This document shows positions 49,010 through 57,001 of a stretch of 64,000 nucleotides of DNA, piece after piece (position 1 is the first letter of the stretch; every line of letters begins with the position of its first letter). Under the pieces are notes generated by a model that worked only from the letters and a program-made list of their open reading frames with translations, did no database searches and was not told the DNA's origin. The translations under genes were made by a program, and so were the position numbers. Where the stretch lies: NCBI GenBank assembly GCA_005884765.1, contig VAZV01000128.1, positions 27,786 to 91,785 on the forward strand, in the 5' to 3' direction. This DNA is from Alphaproteobacteria bacterium. Lineage in GTDB: Bacteria > Pseudomonadota > Alphaproteobacteria > Rhizobiales > Xanthobacteraceae.

Positions 49010-50335
49010 TTAGCGTTCCGTTTCCAAATTCCCCAGGATTTGCTCAAGCTGCCGGTAACCCTCGCCCAAGCCGGTCACTTCGTCCTTGGCCTGGCGCAGG
49101 AAGGCCTCCAGCGGCTCGTGCAGCCGGATTGCCTCGTCGACTTCGGCACTCGACCCCGCCCGATAGGCCCCAAGGCGGATCAATTCCTCCATGTCGGCAT
49201 AGGTTGCCATCACTTGGCGCCCGCGCGTGATGATCGGCAAATAGGCGGGATCGGCCGATTTCGGCATGGTGCGGGAGACCGATTTGAGGATGTTGATGGC
49301 GGGATAGCGTCCGCGCTCCGCGATCGAGCGCTCCATCACCACATGGCCGTCCAGGATGCCGCGCACCGCGTCCGCGATCGGCTCATTATGGTCGTCGCCG
49401 TCGACCAGCACCGTGAAGATGCCGGTGATGGTCCCTGCGCCGACCCCGGGGCCGGCACGCTCCAACAGCTTCGGCAATTCGGTGAAGACGGTCGGCGTGT
49501 AGCCCTTGGCGGTCGGCGGCTCGCCGGCGGACAGGCCGATCTCGCGTTGCGACATCGCAAACCGGGTGACCGAGTCCATCAGGCACAGTACGTCCTTGTC
49601 TTCGTCGCGGAAATATTCCGCGATCGCGAGCGTCAAATAGGCCGCCTGCCGGCGCATCAAGGCGGGCTCGTCGGAGGTCGCCACCACGACCACCGACCGC
49701 GCGAGGCCTTCCTCGCTGAGGTCGTCCTGGAGAAATTCCTGCACCTCGCGGCCGCGCTCGCCGACGAGCCCGATCACGCTGACGTCGGCATCGACATTGC
49801 GCGCCAGCATCGACAGCAAGACCGACTTGCCGACGCCGGAACCGGCGAAGATGCCGAGCCGCTGGCCGCGGCAGCAGGTCAGGAAGGTATTGAGCGCGCG
49901 GACGCCGAGATCAAGCGGGAGGCCGACGCGCTTGCGCGAATGCGCCGGCGGCGGTGTGTTGCGGAACGGCATCGGCGAGCCGCCTTGCGGCAGCGGCCCC
50001 TTGCCGTCGATCGGCTCGCCCATCGCATTGAGGACCCGGCCGAGCCAGGCCCGCGAAGGCCGCACCTGGCTCGCGGCGTTGGCGATGACGGCACGACAGC
50101 CGCGCCTCACTCCCTCGAGGCCTGCGAACGGCATTACGACGGCATTATTCCCGGAGAAGCCGATCACCTCGGAAGGAATCGGACGGCTGCCGCCGGTCTC
50201 GATCATGATGCGGGCGCCGACCGACATCGCATGGATGGGTCCTGCGATCTCCACCATCAGGCCGCGCACGCCGACCACCCGGCCATATATATTGACGCTA
50301 TCGATTTCGCTGATCTGCTCGGCAAGCGCCTTCAT
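49010..50335 (-). CDS. fliI: flagellum-specific ATP synthase FliI
   Basis: A 441-residue hexameric ATPase of the flagellar type III secretion apparatus. Walker A is [15 protein letters not shown], followed by [24 protein letters not shown]. Walker B is in [37 protein letters not shown], with the catalytic glutamate in GERGRE. The N-terminal beta-barrel ([20 protein letters not shown]) and the C-terminal domain ([17 protein letters not shown]) match the family length. It powers subunit unfolding and export together with FliJ. A CtrA-like TTAA-N7-TTTA site lies 40 bases upstream of its start. Confidence 0.95.
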   Translation of the reverse strand: MKALAEQISEIDSVNIYGRVVGVRGLMVEIAGPIHAMSVGARIMIETGGSRPIPSEVIGFSGNNAVVMPFAGLEGVRRGCRAVIANAASQVRPSRAWLGRVLNAMGEPIDGKGPLPQGGSPMPFRNTPPPAHSRKRVGLPLDLGVRALNTFLTCCRGQRLGIFAGSGVGKSVLLSMLARNVDADVSVIGLVGERGREVQEFLQDDLSEEGLARSVVVVATSDEPALMRRQAAYLTLAIAEYFRDEDKDVLCLMDSVTRFAMSQREIGLSAGEPPTAKGYTPTVFTELPKLLERAGPGVGAGTITGIFTVLVDGDDHNEPIADAVRGILDGHVVMERSIAERGRYPAINILKSVSRTMPKSADPAYLPIITRGRQVMATYADMEELIRLGAYRAGSSAEVDEAIRLHEPLEAFLRQAKDEVTGLGEGYRQLEQILGNLETER

Positions 50336-50704
50336 TGCGAAAACCTTAAGTTTCGCCGCATTTCGCGGCCGCGCTTAACTTGGTGTTTACCCGCATCGTT
50401 AATCATTGCGTCACTGTCTTTGGTGACTGAGATCGCGCTCGACTGTTCGGAACGAACACCGAATCGCGGGAGTCGGTTAGGCCCGCCTCTTAATGTGGAG
50501 CTTGAATCGGTACGGATAAGAAAAGCTGCTTTGACGCAATATCTTAGGGCGATTCGATAAAAATTGCACTGATAGAGCTTGCGAAGGCGAAACAGATTTT
50601 GTTAACCATAAGCCGTCAGGATCCGAATCAGTTGTTCAAAGGCGTTTTGAGTGCCGCAAGTGCGGCCGACCTGACGCCCGGAGCGGCGACTATGGGGAAC
50701 TGGC
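50336..50704. promoter_or_regulatory. divergent fliI-ctrA regulatory region (CtrA-like sites, GANTC cluster)
   Basis: 369 bases. Nearest fliI, TTAA at 50375-50378 and TTTA at 50386-50389 are seven bases apart (CtrA box with one mismatch). Five GANTC sites, targets of the CcrM methylase, lie at 50461-50465, 50470-50474, 50504-50508, 50551-50555 and 50625-50629. TTAACCAT, a CtrA half-site, is at 50602-50609, 95 bases before the ctrA ATG. Chance would give less than one GANTC in that span. The layout is that of a ctrA promoter controlled by CtrA itself and by replication-coupled methylation. Confidence 0.65.
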
Positions 50705-51406
50705 ATGCGCGTTTTGCTGATTGAAGATGACAGCGCCGTCGCGCAGTCGATTGAATTGATGCTCAAATCCGAGAGTTTCAACGTTTATACGACCGACCTC
50801 GGGGAAGAAGGCGTCGATCTCGGAAAGCTTTACGATTACGACATTATCCTTCTCGACCTCAACTTGCCGGACATGTCGGGCTACGACGTGCTCAAGCAGC
50901 TTCGGGTCTCCAAGATCAAGACCCCTATTCTGATCCTCTCCGGCCTTGCCGGCATCGAGGACAAGGTCAAAGGTCTCGGTGTCGGCGCCGACGACTACAT
51001 GACCAAACCCTTCCACAAGGACGAGCTGGTCGCCCGCATCCATGCGATCGTCCGCCGTTCCAAGGGCCACGCCCAGTCGGTGATCCAGACCGGCGATCTC
51101 GTGGTCAATCTCGACACCAAGACGGTCGAGGTCGGCGGCCAGCGCGTGCATCTGACCGGCAAGGAATACCAGATGCTGGAGCTGCTCTCCTTGCGCAAGG
51201 GCACCACGCTGACCAAGGAAATGTTCTTAAATCATCTCTATGGCGGCATGGACGAGCCGGAATTGAAGATCATCGACGTCTTCATCTGCAAGCTGCGCAA
51301 GAAGCTCGCCAACGCCTCCGAGGGCCGCAACTTCATCGAGACCGTGTGGGGCCGCGGCTATGTGCTGCGCGAGCCGCACGAGCATGAAGAGCGGATTCCC
51401 GCCTGA
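50705..51406 (+). CDS. ctrA: cell-cycle response regulator CtrA
   Basis: A 233-residue OmpR-type regulator. The receiver domain begins [20 protein letters not shown], with the phosphoacceptor D51 in [10 protein letters not shown] and the lysine in [11 protein letters not shown]. The DNA-binding winged helix holds [54 protein letters not shown], typical of CtrA. It ends with a short charged tail (HEHEERIPA) shorter than in Caulobacter, where the tail directs proteolysis. It receives phosphate from CckA through ChpT, which is also in this window (59939-60604), and controls flagellar, chemotaxis and division genes by binding TTAA-N7-TTAA boxes. Confidence 0.97.
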   Translation: MRVLLIEDDSAVAQSIELMLKSESFNVYTTDLGEEGVDLGKLYDYDIILLDLNLPDMSGYDVLKQLRVSKIKTPILILSGLAGIEDKVKGLGVGADDYMTKPFHKDELVARIHAIVRRSKGHAQSVIQTGDLVVNLDTKTVEVGGQRVHLTGKEYQMLELLSLRKGTTLTKEMFLNHLYGGMDEPELKIIDVFICKLRKKLANASEGRNFIETVWGRGYVLREPHEHEERIPA

Positions 51407-51452
51407 TCAGGGTTTGAGTGTCGAGCCCGTACGGCTCTCTCCTCCCGACTGG

Positions 51453-51480
51453 ACCCCGCCGCGAATGGCGGGGTTTTTGT
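51453..51480 (+). terminator. rho-independent terminator of ctrA
   Basis: ACCCCGCC at 51453-51460 pairs with GGCGGGGT at 51467-51474 around GCGAAT and runs into TTTTTGTTTT. A clear terminator after ctrA. Confidence 0.85.
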
Positions 51481-51561
51481 TTTGGGGATTGAACTCGCTG
51501 TTGGCGTGCTTCGACGGACGGATCGTGCCAACCTGCTGTTGCACGTTTCGGGGACCTCGAC

Positions 51562-51966
51562 ATGATCCTTCAATCGCTCGCCGGGCTACCTGCCTTCCTG
51601 GTCTACTTCTGCACCGGCATCCTCGCCGTCGTGGCCTATCTGCTTGTTTACACGCGCGTCACCCCGCACAACGAATTCCAGTTGATCCGCGACAACGATC
51701 CGGCGGCCGCGATCGCGCTCGGCTTGAGCCTGCTCGGCTTCGTGCTTCCGGTGGTCAGCGCCATTGCGCATTCCGCCAACGTCGTAGATTGCCTGATCTG
51801 GAGCATGATCGCGCTGATCGTGCAGATCGTGGTGTTTTTCATCGTCAAGGTACCGGTCCCGAACCTCTCGGCGCGGATCGCGTCGGGTGAGCTCGCGCCT
51901 GCGATCTGGCTCGGCTTGTCATCGCTTGCCGCCGGCGCACTCAACGCCGCCTCGATGATCTACTGA
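51562..51966 (+). CDS. DUF350 (YjfL-like) membrane protein
   Basis: A 134-residue four-helix membrane protein (FLVYFCTGILAVVAYLLVYT, AIALGLSLLGFVLPVVSAI, LIWSMIALIVQIVVFFIV, AIWLGLSSLAAGALNAASM). It has the DUF350 pattern, including DNDPAAAIALG and the internal ANVVDCLIW. In enterobacteria the related YjfL is encoded beside YgiB/YjfM-like and YgiC/YjfC-like proteins, and the next genes here repeat that arrangement. Function unknown; the association suggests an envelope or polyamine-related role. It starts the operon after the ctrA terminator. Confidence 0.8.
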   Translation: MILQSLAGLPAFLVYFCTGILAVVAYLLVYTRVTPHNEFQLIRDNDPAAAIALGLSLLGFVLPVVSAIAHSANVVDCLIWSMIALIVQIVVFFIVKVPVPNLSARIASGELAPAIWLGLSSLAAGALNAASMIY

Positions 51967-51968
51967 CC

Positions 51969-52367
51969 ATGGTGGAGCCACGGCCCAGCAAGGATTTTGG
52001 GAAGCGCAAGCCGGTCGCCACGCCGAGCGCTGCGCCCGTGAAGCGATCCGGCCATGTCGGATTGCTCTTGATGGGGACGCTGGCGGTCGGCGGCGGCGCC
52101 TATGCGCTGATGCCACGGGAGAATTGCCAAGCCATCCCTCCAGGAATGGCGGCGCCGACGACGCCGCAGGCGAGTGCCGGATGCGTGTCACGCGGCGCGT
52201 CCGGCGGCAGTGGCGGCGGCTATAGCCGATCGTCTCCGCTCAGTTTCTATGGCGGCGACAGTTCATCGAGCCGCGCCTCCGCGAGCTCGGATTCCAGCTC
52301 CGGCAGCGTGACGCGCGGCGGCTTCGGCTCCTTTGCGCGCGCATTCGGCCTTTCCGGCCGCGGCTGA
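51969..52367 (+). CDS. YgiB/DUF1190-like membrane-anchored protein
   Basis: A 132-residue protein that starts two bases after the DUF350 stop. A basic N-terminus (KDFGKRKPVATPSAAPVKRSG) precedes one helix (HVGLLLMGTLAVGGGAYALM) and a short cysteine pair (ENCQAIPPGM and SAGCVSRG). A serine/glycine-rich tail, ending GSFARAFGLSGRG, follows. The layout, with cysteine after the helix and a Gly/Ser-rich tail, resembles YgiB (DUF1190), and the surroundings support it, but sequence similarity is short. Confidence 0.6.
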   Translation: MVEPRPSKDFGKRKPVATPSAAPVKRSGHVGLLLMGTLAVGGGAYALMPRENCQAIPPGMAAPTTPQASAGCVSRGASGGSGGGYSRSSPLSFYGGDSSSSRASASSDSSSGSVTRGGFGSFARAFGLSGRG

Positions 52368-52529
52368 CGAAAGTTGCGCTTGCTGATTTCAAAGCCTGCA
52401 CGATGCCGTGAAATCACCTCGTTTCGCTTGCCTCATTGACCAGTCGTCAGCCAGGATCGCCTCCCCAGCAACAAGCTTGAACAGTCAAATCTTTGAACAG
52501 CCAAATCTTAGACGGCGAAGGGACCCAAG

Positions 52530-52748
52530 ATGAAACGCTCGCGTCGCGTCGTCCTGACATTGATGGGTACCGCGGCTGTCAGCGCCGTATCGATGGGCCT
52601 TGTGCGGCGACGTAGCTGTGGCCCTGGGCTGGAGGCCGTGCCTGGCCCGGACGGCAGGCCCTATTGCCGCGCGATCTATGGCGGGTTCGGCGGCGCGCCG
52701 CGTCGCTTCCATGGCCACGGTCACGGCCACGCGCATGGCGGCGGCTGA
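52530..52748 (+). CDS. small membrane protein with histidine-rich tail
   Basis: A 72-residue protein with a hydrophobic N-terminal helix (RRVVLTLMGTAAVSAVSMGLV), two cysteines (RRRSCGPGLE, RPYCRAIYGGFGG) and a terminal HGHGHGHAHGGG. The GHGHGH run suggests nickel, copper or zinc binding. Its cysteine arrangement echoes the YgiB-like protein upstream. The ATG follows GAAGGGACCCAAG. It is placed nine bases before the synthetase gene; the gap to the YgiB-like gene upstream is 162 bases. No known family. Confidence 0.55.
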   Translation: MKRSRRVVLTLMGTAAVSAVSMGLVRRRSCGPGLEAVPGPDGRPYCRAIYGGFGGAPRRFHGHGHGHAHGGG

Positions 52749-52757
52749 TTTCCGCCG

Positions 52758-53915
52758 ATGCGACGCATCACCTGCCCCGAACGCGACGACTGGCGTGCCA
52801 CCGCTGAAGCATGCGGGTTCGATTTCCATACGATCGACGGCGAACGTTACTGGGATGAACGCGCCTATTATGCCTTCTCGCTGGATGAAATCGAACGACA
52901 TATCGAGACGCCATCAGGTGAAATCGATGCCATGTGCCTCGAACTGGTTGCCCGCGCGATCGACGACGAAAAATATTTGCGCCGCTTGAAGATCCCGGAC
53001 GCGTTCTGGCCACTGCTCTCGGAGAGCTGGCACCGCGACGAACGCAGCCTCTACGGCAGATTTGACCTTAGTTTCGACGGGCGCGGCCCGGCCAAGCTTC
53101 TGGAATATAACGCCGATACCCCAACCTCGATCTTCGAGGCCGCGGTGTTTCAGTGGACGTGGCTCGAGCAGGCTATCGAGCGGCGCATCGCCCCCGTCCG
53201 CGCCGACCAATTCAATTCGATCCATGAACGGCTGATCGATGCGTGGAAGAAACTTCGGCTCGGCCGTCACCTGCATCTGACCGGAACGACGGAAAATAGC
53301 GAGGATGCCGGCACGCTGGCTTATCTGGAGGACACCGCGACGCAGGCCGGGCTGGACACCACGATGATCGACATCGAGGACATCGGCTGGCGCGACGACG
53401 GCGGCTTTGTCGATCTCGATGACCGCGAAATCGAACTCGCCTTCAAGCTCTATCCCTGGGAATGGATGTTCCACGACGAGTTTGGCGCAAGGCTGCTCGA
53501 AGCGCCGACGCGCTGGATCGAACCGCCATGGAAGGCCGTCCTGTCCAATAAGGGGATCCTGCCGCTGTTATGGGAGATGTTTCCAGGCCACCCCAATCTG
53601 TTGCCGACCTTCTTCGAGGATGACCCGAATGCGGCGCAGCTTGGCACCTCCTATGTGCGCAAGCCGCTCTATTCGCGCGAAGGCGCCAACGTCACCATGG
53701 TCAGGTCAGGCACAACGCTCATGCAGCAGGAGGGGCCGTACGGCGAGGAGGGATTCGTTCGCCAGGCCTTCGCGCCGCTGCCGAATTTCTCGGACCAATA
53801 TCCGGTGGTGGGAAGCTGGCTGGTCGATCACACGCCGTGCGGGCTATCGATCCGCGAGGATACCAACCCGATCACCGGCAATACGTCCCGGTTCCTGCCG
53901 CACGCGATCGTGTGA
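52758..53915 (+). CDS. glutathionylspermidine synthase-like ATP-grasp protein (YgiC/YjfC type)
   Basis: A 385-residue protein of the GSP_synth family (PF03738). Motifs are YWDERAYYAFSLDEIERHIE near the start, LYGRFDLSFDGRGPAKLLEYNADTPTSIFEAAVFQWTW, LAFKLYPWEWMFHDEFG, WKAVLSNKGILPLLWEMFPGHPNLLPTFFE and YVRKPLYSREGANVTMV, which carry the ATP-grasp lysine and metal-binding acids. Like YgiC/YjfC it lacks the N-terminal amidase domain of E. coli Gsp (about 620 residues), so it can only ligate; whether it makes glutathionylspermidine or another peptide is open. It is the last gene of the DUF350 operon and converges with cheR across 13 bases. Confidence 0.85.
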   Translation: MRRITCPERDDWRATAEACGFDFHTIDGERYWDERAYYAFSLDEIERHIETPSGEIDAMCLELVARAIDDEKYLRRLKIPDAFWPLLSESWHRDERSLYGRFDLSFDGRGPAKLLEYNADTPTSIFEAAVFQWTWLEQAIERRIAPVRADQFNSIHERLIDAWKKLRLGRHLHLTGTTENSEDAGTLAYLEDTATQAGLDTTMIDIEDIGWRDDGGFVDLDDREIELAFKLYPWEWMFHDEFGARLLEAPTRWIEPPWKAVLSNKGILPLLWEMFPGHPNLLPTFFEDDPNAAQLGTSYVRKPLYSREGANVTMVRSGTTLMQQEGPYGEEGFVRQAFAPLPNFSDQYPVVGSWLVDHTPCGLSIREDTNPITGNTSRFLPHAIV

Positions 53916-53928
53916 GCCTTTTGGGACG

Positions 53929-54813
53929 CTAATACCGCGCCGACGCAACCGCCTTCAACGCTTGCGGCATCGGCGGCGGAACGCCGATCGGGCGTCCGGT
54001 CCGCGTCAGGTTTGGCCGATACAGGCCGCGCTTCTCCGGACAGGGCTTGAACGCGTCGGTGATCCCGACCACCGATTCAGCGGCGCCCAGCATCAGCATG
54101 CCGTCGGGTTCAAGCTGCTTGACCAGCCTCTCGAAGATCGCCGCCTTGGTATCCTGGTCGAAATAGATCAGGACGTTGCGGCAGAAGATGACGTCAAACA
54201 TCCCGAGATGGGAAAAGTCCTGCAACAGGTTCAATTGGCGATGCTGGACCATGCTGCGGATGTCGGCGTTGAGCTGCCAAAGCTCTCCGACTTGGGCGAA
54301 ATGCTTGACCAGCAACTGGATTGGCAGCCCGCGTTGCACTTCGAACTGGCTGAACAGGCCGGCCTTGGATTTTTCGAGCACGCCTTGCGACAGGTCGGTC
54401 GCGACAATCTCGATTCGCCAGCCGGCCAGCACCTGGCCTGCTTCCTTCAGGAGCATCGCGATCGAGTAGGGTTCCTGCCCGGTCGAGGAGGCTGCCGACC
54501 AGATGCGCAAGGAGCGGCGGTTGGCGCGCGCCTGCATCAGCGCCGGCAAGTTCTCGCGCAGATGGTCAAACGGGATCTTGTCGCGGAAAAAGAAGGTCTC
54601 ATTGGTGGTCATTGCCTCGACCACCTCGGCGGTGAGCACGTCGGCGCCGCCGCCCCTGATTTTTTGAACCAGTTCAGGAATGCCGGTCACACCGACCCTT
54701 CGTGCGAGCGGCACCAGCCGGCTTTCGACCAGATATTGCTTGTCGGCTGAGAGGTCGAGGCCGGAGCGCTCCTTCAGGAGCTTACGCAGATATTCATAAT
54801 CCAACGGCGTCAC
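53929..54813 (-). CDS. cheR: chemotaxis protein methyltransferase CheR
   Basis: A 294-residue enzyme that methylates glutamates of chemoreceptors using S-adenosylmethionine. The start is a GTG at 54813 that overlaps the cheB stop (GTGA). The N-terminal helical domain is [21 protein letters not shown]...YLVESRL, with [11 protein letters not shown] as the family signature. The Rossmann part shows [37 protein letters not shown] and [14 protein letters not shown]-terminal proline-rich extension ([15 protein letters not shown]) is species-specific. Last gene of the cheAWYBR unit. Confidence 0.93.
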   Translation of the reverse strand: MTPLDYEYLRKLLKERSGLDLSADKQYLVESRLVPLARRVGVTGIPELVQKIRGGGADVLTAEVVEAMTTNETFFFRDKIPFDHLRENLPALMQARANRRSLRIWSAASSTGQEPYSIAMLLKEAGQVLAGWRIEIVATDLSQGVLEKSKAGLFSQFEVQRGLPIQLLVKHFAQVGELWQLNADIRSMVQHRQLNLLQDFSHLGMFDVIFCRNVLIYFDQDTKAAIFERLVKQLEPDGMLMLGAAESVVGITDAFKPCPEKRGLYRPNLTRTGRPIGVPPPMPQALKAVASARY

Positions 54814-55961
54814 GAACGATCTCCCGAAAACAGTCGAAGCAATTTCGGCGCGATTTGGTTGAGCGGCAGGACGGCGGCGCAAATGCCCGCGTGCGCCGCT
54901 GCGCCCGGCATCCCCCACACCACGCTGGTGGCTTCATCCTGGGCGATCACGCTTCCGCCGGCCGCAACGATGTCCTTGCCGCCTCGCGTTCCGTCCGAGC
55001 CCATGCCGGTCAGGATCACCGACATGACGCTGCCCTGCCAGACTTCGGTTGCCGAGGTGAACAACGGATCGACGGCAGGCTTGCAGAAATTGACCGCCGG
55101 TCCGTCATCGAGTGCGATCATCACTTCAGCGCCATGACGAACAACGCGCATATGGCGTCCGCCCGGCGCGAGGTAGATCTGGCCGGCTTTGACGATTTCG
55201 CCGTCGACCGCCTCATGCGCAGGCCGGTGGCTCGAGCGCGCCAGATGTTCGGCCAGGATCGTCGTGAAGGTAGGCGGCATGTGTTGCGTGATCAGTACGG
55301 GAAACCGGTCAATCAGCGGACCAATGTCGGCGGCCAGCGCCATCAGCGCCTGCGGACCACCGGTCGATGAGCCGATCAGGAGCACGCGCGGCATCTGGGC
55401 GCCGAACGCGCGGCGCATCAACTGGGGCTGCGCGATCGCCGCCGTCTCGGCCGGCGTCCCCCGCGTCCGAGCCACCGACGGGGCCGGCGAAGCCGGCACG
55501 GCGCGGCGAAGCTTGGCGCCCAAATGACGGATCTTCTGGATCAGGTCGTGGCGGAAGGTCTCCGCGGCCGTGAGCTCGCGCGTACTTTCCGGTTTCGGGA
55601 TGTAGTCCGAGGCACCGAGCGACAGCGCCTTGAAGCTGATCTCGGCGTTACGGCGGGTCAGCGTGGACGCCATGATGATGATGAGGTCGCGTTTCTTCGC
55701 CAGCAACTGCGGCAGCGCCGAGATGCCGTCGAGCTCCGGCATTTCGATGTCGAGCACGGCGACGTCGGGATTGATGCGCTCGAGCTGATTGACCGCGTCA
55801 CGACCGGTGCGCAGGGATCCCGCGACCATCATGTCCGGCTCGGAGCCGACCCAGCGAGAGATCAATCCCCTGATGACGACGGAATCATCCACCACCATAA
55901 CCCGCAGCGGCTCTTGCAGCGTCGACTTCGGGCACACGGGGTTTACCAACGCAACACTCAT
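54810..55961 (-). CDS. cheB: chemotaxis protein-glutamate methylesterase CheB
   Basis: A 383-residue response regulator and methylesterase. The receiver starts at [15 protein letters not shown] with phosphoacceptor D71 in [14 protein letters not shown] linker leads to the esterase domain, with the catalytic serine in [12 protein letters not shown], histidine in [10 protein letters not shown] and aspartate in [10 protein letters not shown]. It removes methyl groups from receptors in adaptation. An 18-residue N-terminal extension before the receiver is unusual but in frame; a start inside it is possible. It overlaps cheR by four bases and follows cheY. Confidence 0.94.
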   Translation of the reverse strand: MSVALVNPVCPKSTLQEPLRVMVVDDSVVIRGLISRWVGSEPDMMVAGSLRTGRDAVNQLERINPDVAVLDIEMPELDGISALPQLLAKKRDLIIIMASTLTRRNAEISFKALSLGASDYIPKPESTRELTAAETFRHDLIQKIRHLGAKLRRAVPASPAPSVARTRGTPAETAAIAQPQLMRRAFGAQMPRVLLIGSSTGGPQALMALAADIGPLIDRFPVLITQHMPPTFTTILAEHLARSSHRPAHEAVDGEIVKAGQIYLAPGGRHMRVVRHGAEVMIALDDGPAVNFCKPAVDPLFTSATEVWQGSVMSVILTGMGSDGTRGGKDIVAAGGSVIAQDEATSVVWGMPGAAAHAGICAAVLPLNQIAPKLLRLFSGDRS

Positions 55962-56037
55962 TACTCACCAGACACAGCTGAAGCGGCACGACAGACAAAA
56001 CGCCGATGGCCGCAGCCGCCGGATCGATGGGCGCAGA

Positions 56038-56403
56038 TCAGATAAGGCCGACTTCCTGGAACTTCGCGGTAACGATGTCCTTGTCGAACGGCTTCATGAT
56101 GTATTCGTTGGCGCCGGCATGAAGCGCGCGCGCGATGTGGGCGACATCGTTTTCGGTGGTGCAGAACACGACCTTGGGCGCATCGCCACCGGGCATGCGG
56201 CGGAGATTGCCCAGGAATTCGTATCCGTCCATGATCGGCATGTTCCAATCGAGGAGGATGGCGTCCGGCAAGCCGCGCTTGCAGACTTCCAGAGCCTTCT
56301 CGCCGTCCTCGGCTTCGACGATCTGGAAATCAAGGCCCTCCAGGATTCGCCGCGCGACCTTTCGTATGACACTCGAGTCATCGACAACCAGACATGTTCT
56401 CAT
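56038..56403 (-). CDS. cheY: chemotaxis response regulator CheY
   Basis: A 121-residue single-domain receiver. MRTCLVVDDSSVIRKVARRILEG opens it, the phosphoacceptor is D52 in ILLDWNMPIMDG, and NEYIMKPFDKDIV holds the conserved lysine. Length and the LLDWNMP stretch are characteristic of alphaproteobacterial CheY. After phosphorylation by CheA it binds the flagellar motor switch. It lies in the che operon, 69 bases after cheW and 76 before cheB. Confidence 0.92.
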   Translation of the reverse strand: MRTCLVVDDSSVIRKVARRILEGLDFQIVEAEDGEKALEVCKRGLPDAILLDWNMPIMDGYEFLGNLRRMPGGDAPKVVFCTTENDVAHIARALHAGANEYIMKPFDKDIVTAKFQEVGLI

Positions 56404-56472
56404 TTTGAGCCTCTGTTTCTTCCAATCCCGTGAGGGACACTACCATTGCAACGGTTCGCCCCGCTTGCCGTC

Positions 56473-56943
56473 TCAGGCCGCCATCATGTCCGGGACGATT
56501 TCGAGGACGCGATCGACGTCGAGAACGACCATGAGCTGGCCGTCGAGGCGATGGACACCGCCGGCAAGCTTAGCCATGCGAGGATCGAGATTGACGGGAT
56601 TTTCCTCGCGGCTGTCCTCGGGCAGGCGCAGCACTTCCCCGATCTGATCGATCAGGAGCCCATAGGATTCACCGCGCAGGTCCACGCCGACCGCCATCGG
56701 CGGCTGGCCGTCGTCGGCCTTGGGCAGCCCCAGGCGGGCGCGCATGTTGACCACCGTGACGATGCGGCCACGCAAATTGAGCACGCCCGCGATCTCGCTG
56801 GAAGCCAGCGGCACCCGCGTCAGCCGCTCCGGCATGAATACGTCCTGCACCCGCGAGATGGGCAGGCCGAACAACTGCCCGCCGATCACGGCCGTGACGT
56901 ATTCTGCGACCGTGCCTTCGCTTGTCTGGTCCTTGCTGGTCAT
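56473..56943 (-). CDS. cheW: chemotaxis coupling protein CheW
   Basis: A 156-residue scaffold joining receptors to CheA. The CheW fold is visible: EYVTAVIGGQLFGLPISRVQDVF, LTRVPLASSEIAGVLNLRGRIVTVVNMRARLGLP and SYGLLIDQIGEVLRLPEDSREENP. All key motifs (NLRGRI) are intact. It is immediately downstream of cheA in the operon, with a 58-base gap. Confidence 0.93.
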   Translation of the reverse strand: MTSKDQTSEGTVAEYVTAVIGGQLFGLPISRVQDVFMPERLTRVPLASSEIAGVLNLRGRIVTVVNMRARLGLPKADDGQPPMAVGVDLRGESYGLLIDQIGEVLRLPEDSREENPVNLDPRMAKLAGGVHRLDGQLMVVLDVDRVLEIVPDMMAA

Positions 56944-57001
56944 ATCAAACGTTCCTTGTACCCGGCTGAACTTTGTTCATGCCGGTCGGCTGAACTTGTT
57001 T

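Noticed and set aside
48929..50560. Long open frame (543 codons) on the + strand opposite fliI
   Set aside because: It is arginine/proline/aspartate-rich, without family motifs or a ribosome site. The opposite strand encodes a complete FliI. A by-product of high GC codon use.
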